A stretch of 15,890 nucleotides of DNA from Bacillota bacterium (GTDB lineage: Bacteria; Bacillota; Clostridia; Acetivibrionales; DSM-1351), in the NCBI GenBank assembly GCA_023436485.1, contig JAEZIU010000219.1, positions 1 through 15,890 of the forward strand, in the 5' to 3' direction. The notes beneath the pieces are model-generated. The model saw only the letters and a program-made list of their open reading frames with translations, was not told the origin of the DNA and ran no database searches. The translations under genes and the position numbers were made by a program. This document shows, one piece after another, positions 1-8,564 of this stretch. The first letter of the stretch is position 1. Each line of letters opens with the position of its first letter.

Positions 1-4
1 GCGA

Positions 5-78
5 TGCGGGTTTGTGTAATGGTAGCACGACTGATTCTGGTTCAGTTTGTCAGGGTTCGAGTCCTTGACCCGCAGCCA
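5..78 (+). tRNA. tRNA-Gln (anticodon CUG), CCA encoded
   Basis: A full cloverleaf can be folded. The acceptor stem 5-11 pairs perfectly with 68-74, the D stem is 14-17/25-28, the anticodon stem 30-34/42-46, and the T stem 51-55/63-67 with loop TTCGAGT. The seven-base anticodon loop 35-41 puts CTG at 37-39, which reads the glutamine codon CAG. G75 is the discriminator and CCA is encoded at 76-78. Only four bases of the window lie upstream, so the promoter, and any tRNA gene ahead of it, are outside the view. Confidence 0.95.
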
Positions 79-122
79 AAAGTATTTCAGTTTGGTTTTA
101 AATCAAACTGAAATACTTTTTT
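79..122 (+). terminator. Intrinsic terminator of tRNA-Gln
   Basis: A perfect 16-bp stem (79-94 with 104-119) and a 9-base loop, ending in a run of six T at 117-122. It starts directly after the CCA end, so it ends the tRNA-Gln transcript. Confidence 0.9.
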
Positions 123-154
123 CATGTGTACGAATTAATTTTATTCTTCTATAT

Positions 155-189
155 AAAAAAACAGAAGTTATAAAACTTCTGTTTTTTTA
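155..189. terminator. Second, AT-rich bidirectional hairpin terminator
   Basis: A 15-bp stem (155-169 with 174-188) with a 4-base loop. A run of seven A opens it and a run of seven T closes it, so it can stop transcription from either side. It may back up the tRNA-Gln terminator and insulate the glycosyltransferase promoter. Confidence 0.75.
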
Positions 190-415
190 GTAATCTTCTT
201 TGTTAACCGTCCGGGGAAAACAAAAGAGACTGTATATTGGTAATAATATTATAGTTTTATTATGATATAGTGTCAATTACTTTTTAGGAATAAATTTAAA
301 ATATAGCATAAAATGTTTATTTTGAAAAAGATATATCATTATGATAAAATGATATAGGTTATTTGTAATTTTATGTATATACATTATATATCTTCATTGA
401 AAATGAGGAATATTT
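190..415 (+). other. Intergenic leader of the glycosyltransferase gene
   Basis: Very AT-rich, with no open reading frame of note. Apart from the promoter at 322-350 and a GAGGAA ribosome binding site at 405-410 (five bases before the ATG), nothing recognisable was found. Confidence 0.6.
322..350 (+). promoter_or_regulatory. Sigma-A-type promoter for glycosyltransferase and RNase J
   Basis: TTGAAA at 322-327 and TAAAAT at 345-350 are separated by exactly 17 bases. Transcription would start near 357, giving a leader of about 60 bases. It is the best-spaced match seen in the 190-415 gap. Confidence 0.6.
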
Positions 416-1603
416 ATGAAAATATTAATGCTTTCATGGGAATACCCTCCAAGGATAATCGGAGGTATTTCAAGAGTAGTGTATGATTTAGCACATGAGT
501 TAGGTCGTTGTGGTAATCAGGTTCATGTTGTTACATGTTGGGAAGAAGGTACTCCGGATTTTGAAATCGAAAGTAATGTAACTGTACATAGAGTACATGT
601 CAGAGAGGTTTCTACAACAAACTTTATAGAATGGGTTTTACAGCTGAACTTTGCAATGCTTGAATCAGCGATCAGGTTGTTACGAGAAACCAAATTTGAC
701 ATTATTCATGCACATGACTGGCTTGTTGCTTATGCTGCAAGAGTTTTGAAAAACTCCTTTTCAATTCCGTTGATTTCAACCATACATGCAACAGAATTTG
801 GTAGAAATAATGGAATTTACTCTGATATGCAGAAATCAATCAATAGTATTGAAGTAATGCTTTCAGAAGAATCGGAAAAATTGATAGTAAATAGTAAATA
901 TATGAAAGAAGAAATTGCAGCTATATTTAATGTAACAGGGGACAAAATAAGTGTAGTAAGTAATGGAATAGAACTTGGCAAATTTGATAGTATAGAATGC
1001 GATAATGGATTCAGAAACAATTATGCTGCCCCTAATGAAAAAATAGTATTTTTTGTGGGAAGACTTGTAAGTGAAAAAGGAGTGCATGTTCTATTAAATG
1101 CAATACCTAAAATTATTAGAAGTTATAATGATGTTAAGTTTGTAATTGCGGGCAAAGGTCCGTGTTTAAATAGTTTAATTGAACAAAGCCGTAATCTTAA
1201 AATTCAAAACAGAGTTTATTTTACCGGCTTTGTAGATGAGGAGGTTTTACTAAAGCTATACAAATGTTCGGATATTGCAGTTTTTCCAAGTACCTATGAA
1301 CCTTTTGGCATTGTGGCACTAGAAGGAATGGTTGCAGGCATTCCGGTAGTGGTATCGGATATCGGAGGACTAAGGGAAATAGTGGATCACAGGGTTAATG
1401 GAATGAAATTTTACAGCGGAAATTCCAATTCTCTGGCAGACTGTATCCTTGAACTGCTTTGTGATGATAATTTATCAAAACAGATTAGTATTAATGCGTT
1501 GGAAAATGTACATAGGCTTTATAATTGGAATAGAATAACGGAACAAATTTTACAGGAATATAACTATGTTATTTCTCAATATAACAGCTCAAATAGGGAT
1601 TGA
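416..1603 (+). CDS. Family 4 (GT4, GT-B fold) glycosyltransferase
   Basis: The protein of 395 residues should transfer a sugar from a nucleotide-sugar donor, on the cytoplasmic side, to an acceptor that the sequence does not reveal. The N-terminus MKILMLSWEYPPRIIGGI is the typical first strand and glycine loop of glycogen-synthase-like GT4 enzymes. The C-terminal half has FVGRLVSEKG followed by the EX7E donor-binding motif EPFGIVALE with Glu295 and Glu303. No signal peptide or membrane segment is visible. The ATG is supported by GAGGAA five bases upstream. Only 32 bases separate it from the RNase J gene and no terminator lies between, so the two are probably cotranscribed. The WEYPP opening resembles glucan synthases and GT4 enzymes of polysaccharide or glycolipid pathways; the sequence alone does not choose between them. 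Confidence 0.88.
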   Translation: MKILMLSWEYPPRIIGGISRVVYDLAHELGRCGNQVHVVTCWEEGTPDFEIESNVTVHRVHVREVSTTNFIEWVLQLNFAMLESAIRLLRETKFDIIHAHDWLVAYAARVLKNSFSIPLISTIHATEFGRNNGIYSDMQKSINSIEVMLSEESEKLIVNSKYMKEEIAAIFNVTGDKISVVSNGIELGKFDSIECDNGFRNNYAAPNEKIVFFVGRLVSEKGVHVLLNAIPKIIRSYNDVKFVIAGKGPCLNSLIEQSRNLKIQNRVYFTGFVDEEVLLKLYKCSDIAVFPSTYEPFGIVALEGMVAGIPVVVSDIGGLREIVDHRVNGMKFYSGNSNSLADCILELLCDDNLSKQISINALENVHRLYNWNRITEQILQEYNYVISQYNSSNRD

Positions 1604-1635
1604 TTTTATTACTTAGTTAAATTGGAGGTTTAATT

Positions 1636-3303
1636 GTGTCAAAGAGTAAAAAGAAATTAAAAGTAATACCACTTGGTGGATTACAAGAAATAGGGAAAAA
1701 TATAACTGCTTTTGAATATGGAGACGATATCATGGTTGTTGACTGTGGTCTTTCGTTTCCTGAGGATGAAATGCTGGGTATAGATCTGGTAATTCCTGAT
1801 GTAACGTACCTGATTAAAAATAAAGAAAAAGTAAGAGGAATTGTTCTGACACATGGTCATGAGGACCATATAGGTGCGCTACCATACGTATTAAGGGAAC
1901 TAAATGTGCCTATATATGGAACAAAGCTTACTCTTGGATTGATAAAATGCAAACTTGAAGAACATGGTCTTCTTGATTCTGTCCAGATGGAAACGGTTCA
2001 TCAGGGACAAACAGTGGAGTTGGGGGCCTTTAAGGTAGAATTTATAAGGTCTACTCACAGTATTGCCGATGCCGTAGCTTTAGCTATTTTTACACCTATA
2101 GGTACTGTAATTCATACGGGAGATTTTAAAATAGACTACACCCCAATTGAAGGACAGCCAATGGATCTTGCAAGACTTGCCGAAATAGGCAAGAAGGGTG
2201 TACTCCTGCTGATGTGTGACAGTACGAATGTAGAAAATGAAGGATATACACTTTCAGAACGTACTGTAGGAGAGACCTTTGACGAGATATTTATGAACTG
2301 TAAAAGCAGGATTCTGGTAGCAACTTTTGCTTCAAATGTTCACAGAGTTCAGCAGATATTCAATGCGGCCGTTAAATTCGGGCGAAAAGTAACAGTTCTT
2401 GGAAGAAGCATGATAAATGTTGTTAACGTAGCAATGGAGTTGGGATATCTGAATGTGCCCGAAGGAGTTCTGATCGATCTTGACAATATGGACAAGGTAC
2501 CAAAGGACAAGCTTGTAATAATAACTACAGGCAGTCAAGGTGAGCCTATGTCAGCTCTTACAAGGATTACATTCAATGAGCATAAAAAAGTTGAAATAGT
2601 TCCGGATGACTTGGTTATCATATCTGCATCTCCAATACCGGGAAACGAGAAACTGATTTCAAAGGTTATAAATGAGCTGTTCAAAAAAGGTGCAAAGGTT
2701 AAATATGAAGCACTTGCGGATGTCCATGTATCAGGACATGCTTGCCAGGAAGAAATAAAGCTAATCCATAACTTAGTTAAACCAAAGTTCTTTATGCCTG
2801 TGCATGGAGAACACCGACATCTTAGACAGCACGCTGAGCTTGCCGTTAAAATGGGTATGCCAAAAGAGAAAATATTCATAATGGAAACAGGAAAAGTTCT
2901 TGAGCTTACCAATGACTCCGCAAAAATAAACGGGTCTGTTACTGCAGGAAAGGTTCTTGTTGACGGCTTAGGTGTAGGAGATGTAGGAAATGTTGTTTTA
3001 AGGGACAGAAAGCACCTTTCACAGGACGGTTTAATAGTAGTGGTAATCACTATAGAGGGTGATACCGGAAATGTGGTGGCAGGCCCTGACATAATTTCAA
3101 GAGGTTTTGTATATGTCCGTGAATCTGAGGATTTGATGGAGCAGCTTAAAGAAATAGCAAAACAGGCAATATTCAAAAGTTCGTCTAAAAATCCGGGAGA
3201 TTGGTCTATCAGAAAGTCAGCTATCAGAGAGACTCTCAAGGACTGTATTTACGAACGTACAAAGCGTAAGCCAATGATATTGCCTATAATAATGGAGATA
3301 TAA
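1636..3303 (+). CDS. rnj: Ribonuclease J (metallo-beta-lactamase/beta-CASP)
   Basis: RNase J is a zinc-dependent enzyme with 5'-3' exonuclease and endonuclease activity, central to mRNA turnover and rRNA maturation in Firmicutes. The zinc-binding motif HGHEDH covers residues 73-78. Further metal ligands are His141 (STHS), Asp163 (TGDFK) and His390 (PVHGEH). The beta-CASP region includes CDSTN and the HVSGH motif with His364 and His368. At 555 residues it has the length of RNase J1/J2, including the C-terminal domain. The start is GTG, chosen because GGAGG at 1624-1628 lies seven bases upstream and MSKSKKKLKVIPLGGLQEIG is a typical family N-terminus. The preceding glycosyltransferase gene probably shares its transcript. 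J1 versus J2 cannot be decided from one copy. No catalytic residue is missing. Confidence 0.95.
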   Translation: MSKSKKKLKVIPLGGLQEIGKNITAFEYGDDIMVVDCGLSFPEDEMLGIDLVIPDVTYLIKNKEKVRGIVLTHGHEDHIGALPYVLRELNVPIYGTKLTLGLIKCKLEEHGLLDSVQMETVHQGQTVELGAFKVEFIRSTHSIADAVALAIFTPIGTVIHTGDFKIDYTPIEGQPMDLARLAEIGKKGVLLLMCDSTNVENEGYTLSERTVGETFDEIFMNCKSRILVATFASNVHRVQQIFNAAVKFGRKVTVLGRSMINVVNVAMELGYLNVPEGVLIDLDNMDKVPKDKLVIITTGSQGEPMSALTRITFNEHKKVEIVPDDLVIISASPIPGNEKLISKVINELFKKGAKVKYEALADVHVSGHACQEEIKLIHNLVKPKFFMPVHGEHRHLRQHAELAVKMGMPKEKIFIMETGKVLELTNDSAKINGSVTAGKVLVDGLGVGDVGNVVLRDRKHLSQDGLIVVVITIEGDTGNVVAGPDIISRGFVYVRESEDLMEQLKEIAKQAIFKSSSKNPGDWSIRKSAIRETLKDCIYERTKRKPMILPIIMEI

Positions 3304-3309
3304 GTCCAT

Positions 3310-4560
3310 TTACCTGCAAATAATAATATTTTGAGTAAATTCTTGCCCGGCTTTTCTAAAAGCCGGGTTTTTATATGCCAGAACATATGTATCCGTTGCC
3401 TGTGCTTCAATTTCCAGCATCCTTGAAATCAAACTGTCGGAGGAGGATTTGTAGTCAGATGCCTTGGTTACTACCGGGATTGTTGATTTCTTTTTCATTG
3501 AGGATAAAATCTCACGCCCGGTTTCATTAAAGCCTAAAATTCTGGCATACTGCGGGCCCCCACATGTCATAAATTGTTCCATATCAAACCTTGTCATTCC
3601 GGCAAGGAGGGAAATGAGTATTCTTTGTATACGTGTTTTAGGGTAACGCTTTGTGCATATATTAGTAAGAAGATCGTCAAAGCAGCCTGAATTATCTGCG
3701 GCATTTTTAATCCTGTACTCAAGACCTTCTGAAACGTCCTGAATATTTTCCAACTCTTGCTGTGTCGCGTGACGAAGAAAGGCAAGAATTATGTCTTCAA
3801 AAGAATACAAGCTGTTTGGCCCTCTGCCAAAAGAAAATTCCCTATCCAAAATCTGTTGTGCCAGAATAGGGATAGCTTGACTGGTGGCAGCAATTTCACT
3901 TCCACGTATACTGTTTCTTATAGCAGTTGCACTGGAAATACAACCTGTAAGCTCCGGTGTATTATAGCCGTTAGATATCCTTTTTACTGTAAGCGGCTGT
4001 ATAGGGCTATTAAGTCTTATAAGAGCTTTTAAATACTCTAAAGCAAGTATATTGTTGGAGGTTTCAAGTAAATGTGAAAGGTCCTCATTGGAATCGTGCT
4101 GTGTTTTGAGATATTTTTCTAAAGCTATTTGTCTGCAAACAGGGAAGGATAGCCCAGTAGACAACTGTTTTTTCAATTCATCCTTATAGCTTTCCGGTTC
4201 AGAAACAAGGATTTCAGCTAATTTTTTAAGAGAATGAATGTCTCCTGATTCACTTCCAAAAGAAATACAGTCAACTATACCTATACTGTGCAATATGCTG
4301 ACAGCACCATATGCAAAAAACTCCGCACTTGATACTGCAAAGGGAACAGGTAGTTCTATTATTAGGTCTACGCCGTTACCAAGAGCAATTTCGGTTCGTG
4401 CAAATTTATTAATAATAGCAGGTTCGCCTCTTTGTATAAAGTTACCGCTCATTACACAAACCACAGCATCACAGCCGGTGAGTTTTTTTGATTCTTCTAT
4501 ATGATACATATGCCCGTTATGAAAAGGGTTGTATTCAGCAACTATTCCAAGTACCTTCAT
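3310..4560 (-). CDS. tmcAL: tRNA(Met) cytidine acetate ligase TmcAL (YlbM/DUF795 family)
   Basis: TmcAL activates acetate with ATP and transfers it to the wobble cytidine of elongator tRNA(Met), giving N4-acetylcytidine. That role comes from the Bacillus family member. In this 416-residue protein the N-terminal nucleotidyltransferase signature is clear: GIVAEYNPFHNGH, with the HNGH ATP-binding motif at residues 14-17, followed by VMSGNFIQRGEPA and FGSESGD near residue 100. The length fits the family, at about 400 residues. ATG is supported by AGGGAGA (complement of 4567-4573), six bases away. The gene converges on RNase J with a 6-base gap and has its own promoter at 4590-4619, so it is probably monocistronic. 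Its last 25 or so codons contain the RNase J terminator. Its own reverse-strand terminator was not clearly seen. Confidence 0.9.
   Translation of the reverse strand: MKVLGIVAEYNPFHNGHMYHIEESKKLTGCDAVVCVMSGNFIQRGEPAIINKFARTEIALGNGVDLIIELPVPFAVSSAEFFAYGAVSILHSIGIVDCISFGSESGDIHSLKKLAEILVSEPESYKDELKKQLSTGLSFPVCRQIALEKYLKTQHDSNEDLSHLLETSNNILALEYLKALIRLNSPIQPLTVKRISNGYNTPELTGCISSATAIRNSIRGSEIAATSQAIPILAQQILDREFSFGRGPNSLYSFEDIILAFLRHATQQELENIQDVSEGLEYRIKNAADNSGCFDDLLTNICTKRYPKTRIQRILISLLAGMTRFDMEQFMTCGGPQYARILGFNETGREILSSMKKKSTIPVVTKASDYKSSSDSLISRMLEIEAQATDTYVLAYKNPAFRKAGQEFTQNIIICR
3346..3372 (+). terminator. RNase J terminator, inside the tmcAL coding sequence
   Basis: A GC-rich 9-bp stem (CCCGGCTTT at 3346-3354 with AAAGCCGGG at 3359-3367), a 4-base loop and five T at 3368-3372. 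It lies 43 bases past the RNase J stop, in the correct orientation. On the other strand the same bases encode NPAFRKAG near the C-terminus of TmcAL. Confidence 0.85.
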
Positions 4561-4589
4561 TTATTTTCTCCCTGTCATTTGATATGGGT

Positions 4590-4619
4590 ATTATATCAAT
4601 TATTAATAAAATTTATCAA
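4590..4619 (-). promoter_or_regulatory. Promoter of tmcAL
   Basis: Read on the reverse strand, TTGATA (4619-4614) and a perfect TATAAT (4595-4590) are 18 bases apart. Transcription would start near 4583, about 23 bases before the tmcAL ATG. It sits just beyond the terminator of the upstream ABC operon. Confidence 0.65.
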
Positions 4620-4637
4620 TGGGTGATTAATTTAAAA

Positions 4638-4686
4638 GCCCCTGGTACAAAAAACAGTATTGTACAGAGTTTGTCATACCAGGGGC
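4638..4686 (-). terminator. Terminator of the ABC exporter operon
   Basis: A perfect 10-bp GC-rich outer stem, GCCCCTGGTA with TACCAGGGGC (4638-4647 with 4677-4686). The 29-base interior can pair further. On the reverse strand it is followed by TTTTAAATTAA, a short U tract. It lies 31 bases after the stop of the second ABC gene and keeps that transcript from running into tmcAL. Confidence 0.75.
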
Positions 4687-4716
4687 AGTAAATGGAAAAA
4701 TACCTGAGTAAATTAT

Positions 4717-6549
4717 TTATGCATTATTCAGAACTGTTGCACCCGTTTCTTCCTCAAACTGCTTCTTGTACAAGGAATAATAGTAGCCTTTCTGATTAAG
4801 AAGTTCACTGTGATTTCCTCGTTCAATGATTTTACCGTTTTTTACAACCAGAATAATATCTGCTTTCTTAATGGTAGAAAGCCTGTGAGCAATTAAAAAT
4901 GATGTTCTGTTTTTCAGTATATGCATTATTGCTTCCTGAATCATTTGCTCAGTCTGTGTGTCAATAGAGGAGGTTGCTTCGTCAAGTACGAAAATCCTTG
5001 GGTCTGATATAACCGCACGGGCAAATGAAATCAGCTGTTTTTCACCGGTGGACAGTCTATCGCCGCCTTCACCTATGTTGGTGTCAAGACCGTTTTCCAT
5101 ACTGTTTATTACACTATCTGCAGCTACTATTTTTACGGCGGCTTCTATCTCCTCATCAGTGGCATCAAACTTTCCATAACGAATATTTTCCCGAACAGTT
5201 CCCGAAAACAGGTGGGGGCTTTGAAGCACATAGCCTATGTTATTGTGCAGCCACAATTGTGAACGCTCCCTATAATCTCTTCCATCAATGAGTATCTGAC
5301 CTGCGGTTGGTTCAAAAAACCTGCAGGCAAGATTAACCAAAGTGCTTTTGCCTGCACCGGTTTCACCTACAATTGCAACTGTTGTCCCTGCCGGTATTTT
5401 AAGATTGAAATCCGTCAATATATATTCGTCGCCGTCAGGGTATTTAAAGGTAACATTTTTAAACTCAATATCACCTACAAGTGGTTCCCAATTTTCCTTC
5501 TTCGGATTGAAATTGTCCCCGTATTTTTCAATAACTTCGGGAGTATCCGTTATATCAGGTTCAGTCTCCAACAGACCCGTAACACGTTCTATATTTGCCT
5601 GAGTAGATACAAAGTCAGCAAACACACGGGCTATTTGCTGTATTGGCTCAAAAATACTTATAGCGTAGGTAATAAAGACAGAAAGAGTACCTAATTCGCC
5701 CGGATTTTTCATTACTATGTAGCCTCCATAAGTCAAAACCATTGTGAGGGATGTGGCACTGAAACATAGAATGATTGGTATAAATACTGCATTCAATATA
5801 GTTGCACGCATAGTGGAGGAGTAGAACTTATCTGTAACCTGTGAAAAATCATTTAGGTTGTTATCCTCAATAACCAAAGTTTTAGAGGTTCTTGCCCCGG
5901 TTATTCCCTCATTGAAAGCACCTGTCATGGTTGAATTGATCTTCCTGATTTTTCTGTTAATGTTTAGTATCTTTTTCTGAAAGTACATTGTTATAACAGA
6001 AATAAACGGAATAATAGTCATTACCAACAAGGCCAGCTTGACATTAAGGAACAGCATTACTATAAAAACACCAATTACATATATAATAGCCCAGAGCAAG
6101 TCAATAAGACCCCAAGAAACCATCTGACCTATTCTTCCGGTATCACTCATAACCCTGGCCATCATGTAACCTACAGGAGTCTTATTGTAATAAGTGAAGG
6201 AAAGCTTCTGCAGGTGTACAAAAAGAGACTTCCTGATAGACTTTGAAACATTTAGTTCAACAGTCATTGCATTACGTATAAAAATAATAACCGCTAAGGC
6301 CTGTATAATTAGTACACAACCGTTTATCAGTGCAAATTTTCCAATTCCTTCAGTTGACTTTGGTGTAATAAAATTGTTTATTGCATACCGTTGAAAAAAC
6401 GGATATATAATGTCAATCAAAGAAACAAGTATTAAAAAAGACATAGCCATTGCAAAGGCTTTTTTGTAAAGCTTTACAAAGGGAATAACATTTCCCCAGA
6501 CCTTTATGGAAAAGGGTTTTTTGTAATCTTCTTCTTCATAATACGCCAT
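4717..6549 (-). CDS. ABC exporter half-transporter, catalytic-site subunit
   Basis: A 610-residue fusion of a six-helix membrane domain (segments roughly at 32-52, 72-92, 147-168, 171-190, 250-275 and 288-306) and a nucleotide-binding domain. Walker A is GETGAGKST at 395-403. Walker B ends in Asp523 and the catalytic Glu524 (LDEATSSID), and the switch histidine is His555. The signature is LSTGE at 499-503 rather than LSGGQ, which is typical of the subunit that gives its signature to the degenerate site of a heterodimer. The ATG overlaps the stop of the upstream ABC gene by one base, and AGGAGGTGG precedes it, so translation is coupled. By family (LmrCD, BmrCD, TM287/288) it is likely a multidrug or lipid exporter. 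The true substrate is unknown. No regulator gene is next to it. Confidence 0.9.
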   Translation of the reverse strand: MAYYEEEDYKKPFSIKVWGNVIPFVKLYKKAFAMAMSFLILVSLIDIIYPFFQRYAINNFITPKSTEGIGKFALINGCVLIIQALAVIIFIRNAMTVELNVSKSIRKSLFVHLQKLSFTYYNKTPVGYMMARVMSDTGRIGQMVSWGLIDLLWAIIYVIGVFIVMLFLNVKLALLVMTIIPFISVITMYFQKKILNINRKIRKINSTMTGAFNEGITGARTSKTLVIEDNNLNDFSQVTDKFYSSTMRATILNAVFIPIILCFSATSLTMVLTYGGYIVMKNPGELGTLSVFITYAISIFEPIQQIARVFADFVSTQANIERVTGLLETEPDITDTPEVIEKYGDNFNPKKENWEPLVGDIEFKNVTFKYPDGDEYILTDFNLKIPAGTTVAIVGETGAGKSTLVNLACRFFEPTAGQILIDGRDYRERSQLWLHNNIGYVLQSPHLFSGTVRENIRYGKFDATDEEIEAAVKIVAADSVINSMENGLDTNIGEGGDRLSTGEKQLISFARAVISDPRIFVLDEATSSIDTQTEQMIQEAIMHILKNRTSFLIAHRLSTIKKADIILVVKNGKIIERGNHSELLNQKGYYYSLYKKQFEEETGATVLNNA

Positions 6550-8393
6550 TAATTACCACCTCCTGTTTGAGCAGTCGAATCTGAAAGTTCAGTTTCAAGA
6601 CTGCTTTGTATATCATATATTTTTTTATAAATACCTTTATGATTTGCAAGTAATTGGGAGTGTGAACCGATTTCCGAGATTTTACCGTCATCCAGAACCA
6701 TGATTACATCTGCCTGCATTAATGTGGTAATTCTATGAGAAATCAGGAGTACTGTACTTTGCCCGGTACTATTCTTTAAGGCACTGCGGATTTTTGAATC
6801 GGTTTCAGAGTCAACCGCAGAAAGGGAGTCGTCAAATATCATGATAGGCGGCTTCTGCATAAGCATTCTTGCGATAGCAACCCTTTGCTTTTGTCCTCCC
6901 GAGAGGGTAACGCCACGTTCTCCTACAACAGTGTCATACCCCTTGGAAAAGCTCATAACGGCATCATCCACAGCGGCAACATCTGCACAATAGCGGATTC
7001 GCTCCATATCCCCGGTATTCTCAAAAATATCTATATTTTCTTTAATAGTTTTAGAAAACAAAAACGGTTCTTGAAGAACAAACCCAATGTTCCGTCGCAG
7101 ATGCTCAAGCTGCATTTTTCTGATATCCACTCCGCCAATTTCAATTGAGCCCTGTCCTTCAGGCAGGTTATACAGTCTGTCCAGAAGGTAGGTTATTGTG
7201 GACTTACCTGAACCTGTACCTCCCAGTATTCCAAAAGTGGTTCCCGCCTTAATTTTAAATGAAATATCCTTTAGTACCGGCTTAACACCTTCATAATCAA
7301 AATTGACATTCTTAAACTCAATATCTCCTGTCATATCAGGCGTCACTGCACCTTCACAATCTTTTTCTTCTTCCTCCGCAACTATTTCCAGTATACGGTT
7401 TAAAGATACACTGGTTTTACTAAGCTCTGAGAGGATACGTCCGAAGTTCCTAACCGGCCAAATTAACATGGAATTATAGAAAACAAATACAAGAAATTCT
7501 CCAAGTGTAATAACCCCGTGTGCTGCGTCAATTGACCCCATAATTACTATAAGCATAACCTGAAGCCCGGAAACAAAATCTCCGATTCCCCAATACTTAC
7601 TTAACAGGAAGCCCAGTCTAATCCAGTAATTGGCAAAGTGATCATTTTTAGAGTCGAAGTTCTCAATTTCATAATTCTGCCGTCCAAAAGCACGCACTAC
7701 ACGTACTCCTGTAAGATTTTCTTGTACCATTGCAGACAATGCACCTTCAGCTTCATCAGCAAACTTAAACTTGGCAGCAATTTTATTATAGAAAATTGCC
7801 GAGTATGCCACAACGATAGGGAAGAAGGCTAGGGCTATAAGAGACAGCCTAATATTCATTGTAAACATGATAGAAATGGAGAAGCCTACTAAAAAAACTG
7901 TTCTTATCATTTCTATAAGCTGCTGGGAGATAAAATTTCTTATAACTTCAACATCAGAGGTACATCTTTGGATTATGTCACCGGTCTGGTTTTTAACATG
8001 CCAGCAATAGGGTAGCCTCTGTATGTGGCTGAACAGGTGGTTTCTCATTTTACGTATTGTACCCTCCGAAGCCTTCGCAATACATAATCTGAAAAGTAAT
8101 GTAAACAAACCTGACAAAGCGGCAAGCACCAGTGCCACAAGGGAGCAGGCAAGCAGATTGTTCCTCAGCATATCCCTGCCTCCATGGCTATAGATAAAAT
8201 TCATAATAAATTGAGGTAGTTTCAGCTCCTCGGTGCCAATAACTGAATCAACAATAACCTTGGTTATTTGAGGCATCAGATAATTGAATACTATTGCAAG
8301 CATAGTAAATAACACGGCAAGAGCAAAAAGCCTTTTATAGCCTTTCATGAATGAATAGAGCATCTTAAATCGACCTTTGTTTTTGAATTGCAT
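6549..8393 (-). CDS. ABC exporter half-transporter, degenerate-site subunit
   Basis: The first gene of the exporter operon, 614 residues. A six-helix membrane domain (first segments near 22-40, 80-102, 160-178 and 183-202) is followed by an ATPase domain. Walker A is GGTGSGKST at 391-399, and the signature LSGGQ at 497-501 is canonical. Walker B reads MIFDDSLSAVD, so Asp522 stands where the catalytic glutamate is expected. The switch His553 is kept. This Glu-to-Asp change is the hallmark of the inactive-site partner in heterodimeric exporters. The start is set by AAGGAGAA six bases upstream (complement of 8400-8407); the later Met11 has no such support. It pairs with the following gene, which carries the intact catalytic glutamate. 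Confidence 0.9.
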   Translation of the reverse strand: MQFKNKGRFKMLYSFMKGYKRLFALAVLFTMLAIVFNYLMPQITKVIVDSVIGTEELKLPQFIMNFIYSHGGRDMLRNNLLACSLVALVLAALSGLFTLLFRLCIAKASEGTIRKMRNHLFSHIQRLPYCWHVKNQTGDIIQRCTSDVEVIRNFISQQLIEMIRTVFLVGFSISIMFTMNIRLSLIALAFFPIVVAYSAIFYNKIAAKFKFADEAEGALSAMVQENLTGVRVVRAFGRQNYEIENFDSKNDHFANYWIRLGFLLSKYWGIGDFVSGLQVMLIVIMGSIDAAHGVITLGEFLVFVFYNSMLIWPVRNFGRILSELSKTSVSLNRILEIVAEEEEKDCEGAVTPDMTGDIEFKNVNFDYEGVKPVLKDISFKIKAGTTFGILGGTGSGKSTITYLLDRLYNLPEGQGSIEIGGVDIRKMQLEHLRRNIGFVLQEPFLFSKTIKENIDIFENTGDMERIRYCADVAAVDDAVMSFSKGYDTVVGERGVTLSGGQKQRVAIARMLMQKPPIMIFDDSLSAVDSETDSKIRSALKNSTGQSTVLLISHRITTLMQADVIMVLDDGKISEIGSHSQLLANHKGIYKKIYDIQSSLETELSDSTAQTGGGN

Positions 8394-8455
8394 ATAAATT
8401 CTCCTTATATAAAGTGTAATGATTTTTTAGTAACAGTCACATAAAAACAGGGTGT

Positions 8456-8484
8456 ATTATAAGAAAATTTTGAAAAATAAGAAA
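8456..8484 (-). promoter_or_regulatory. Probable promoter of the ABC exporter operon
   Basis: A perfect TATAAT on the reverse strand (8461-8456) lies about 63 bases upstream of the first ABC start codon. The -35 region is poor: TTCTTA or TTTCTT at 16-17 bases distance. It begins immediately after the U tract of the hairpin at 8491-8515. The -10 is convincing but the whole promoter less so. Confidence 0.45.
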
Positions 8485-8515
8485 TAAAAAAACACGATAA
8501 CGCAAGCATCGTGTT
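8484..8515 (-). terminator. Reverse-strand intrinsic terminator upstream of the ABC operon
   Basis: Stem AACACGAT with ATCGTGTT (8491-8498 with 8508-8515), a 9-base loop, and on the reverse strand a run of T (complement of 8484-8492). It would stop any transcript that passes the tRNA-Tyr terminator before the ABC promoter. Confidence 0.7.
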
Positions 8516-8564
8516 CAATATATTTATTTAACATATTTAACTGTATGACGGTTACTTAAGTGCT

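Noticed and set aside
79..189. Two adjacent hairpins as a CRISPR or repeat array
   Set aside because: The two hairpins differ in sequence, and each has the stem plus T-run form of an intrinsic terminator.
2535..3239. Long (234-codon) reverse-strand frame opposite RNase J
   Set aside because: It is antisense to a gene with all catalytic residues in place, is rich in Ser, Pro, Thr and Phe as expected of the opposite strand, and has no family features.
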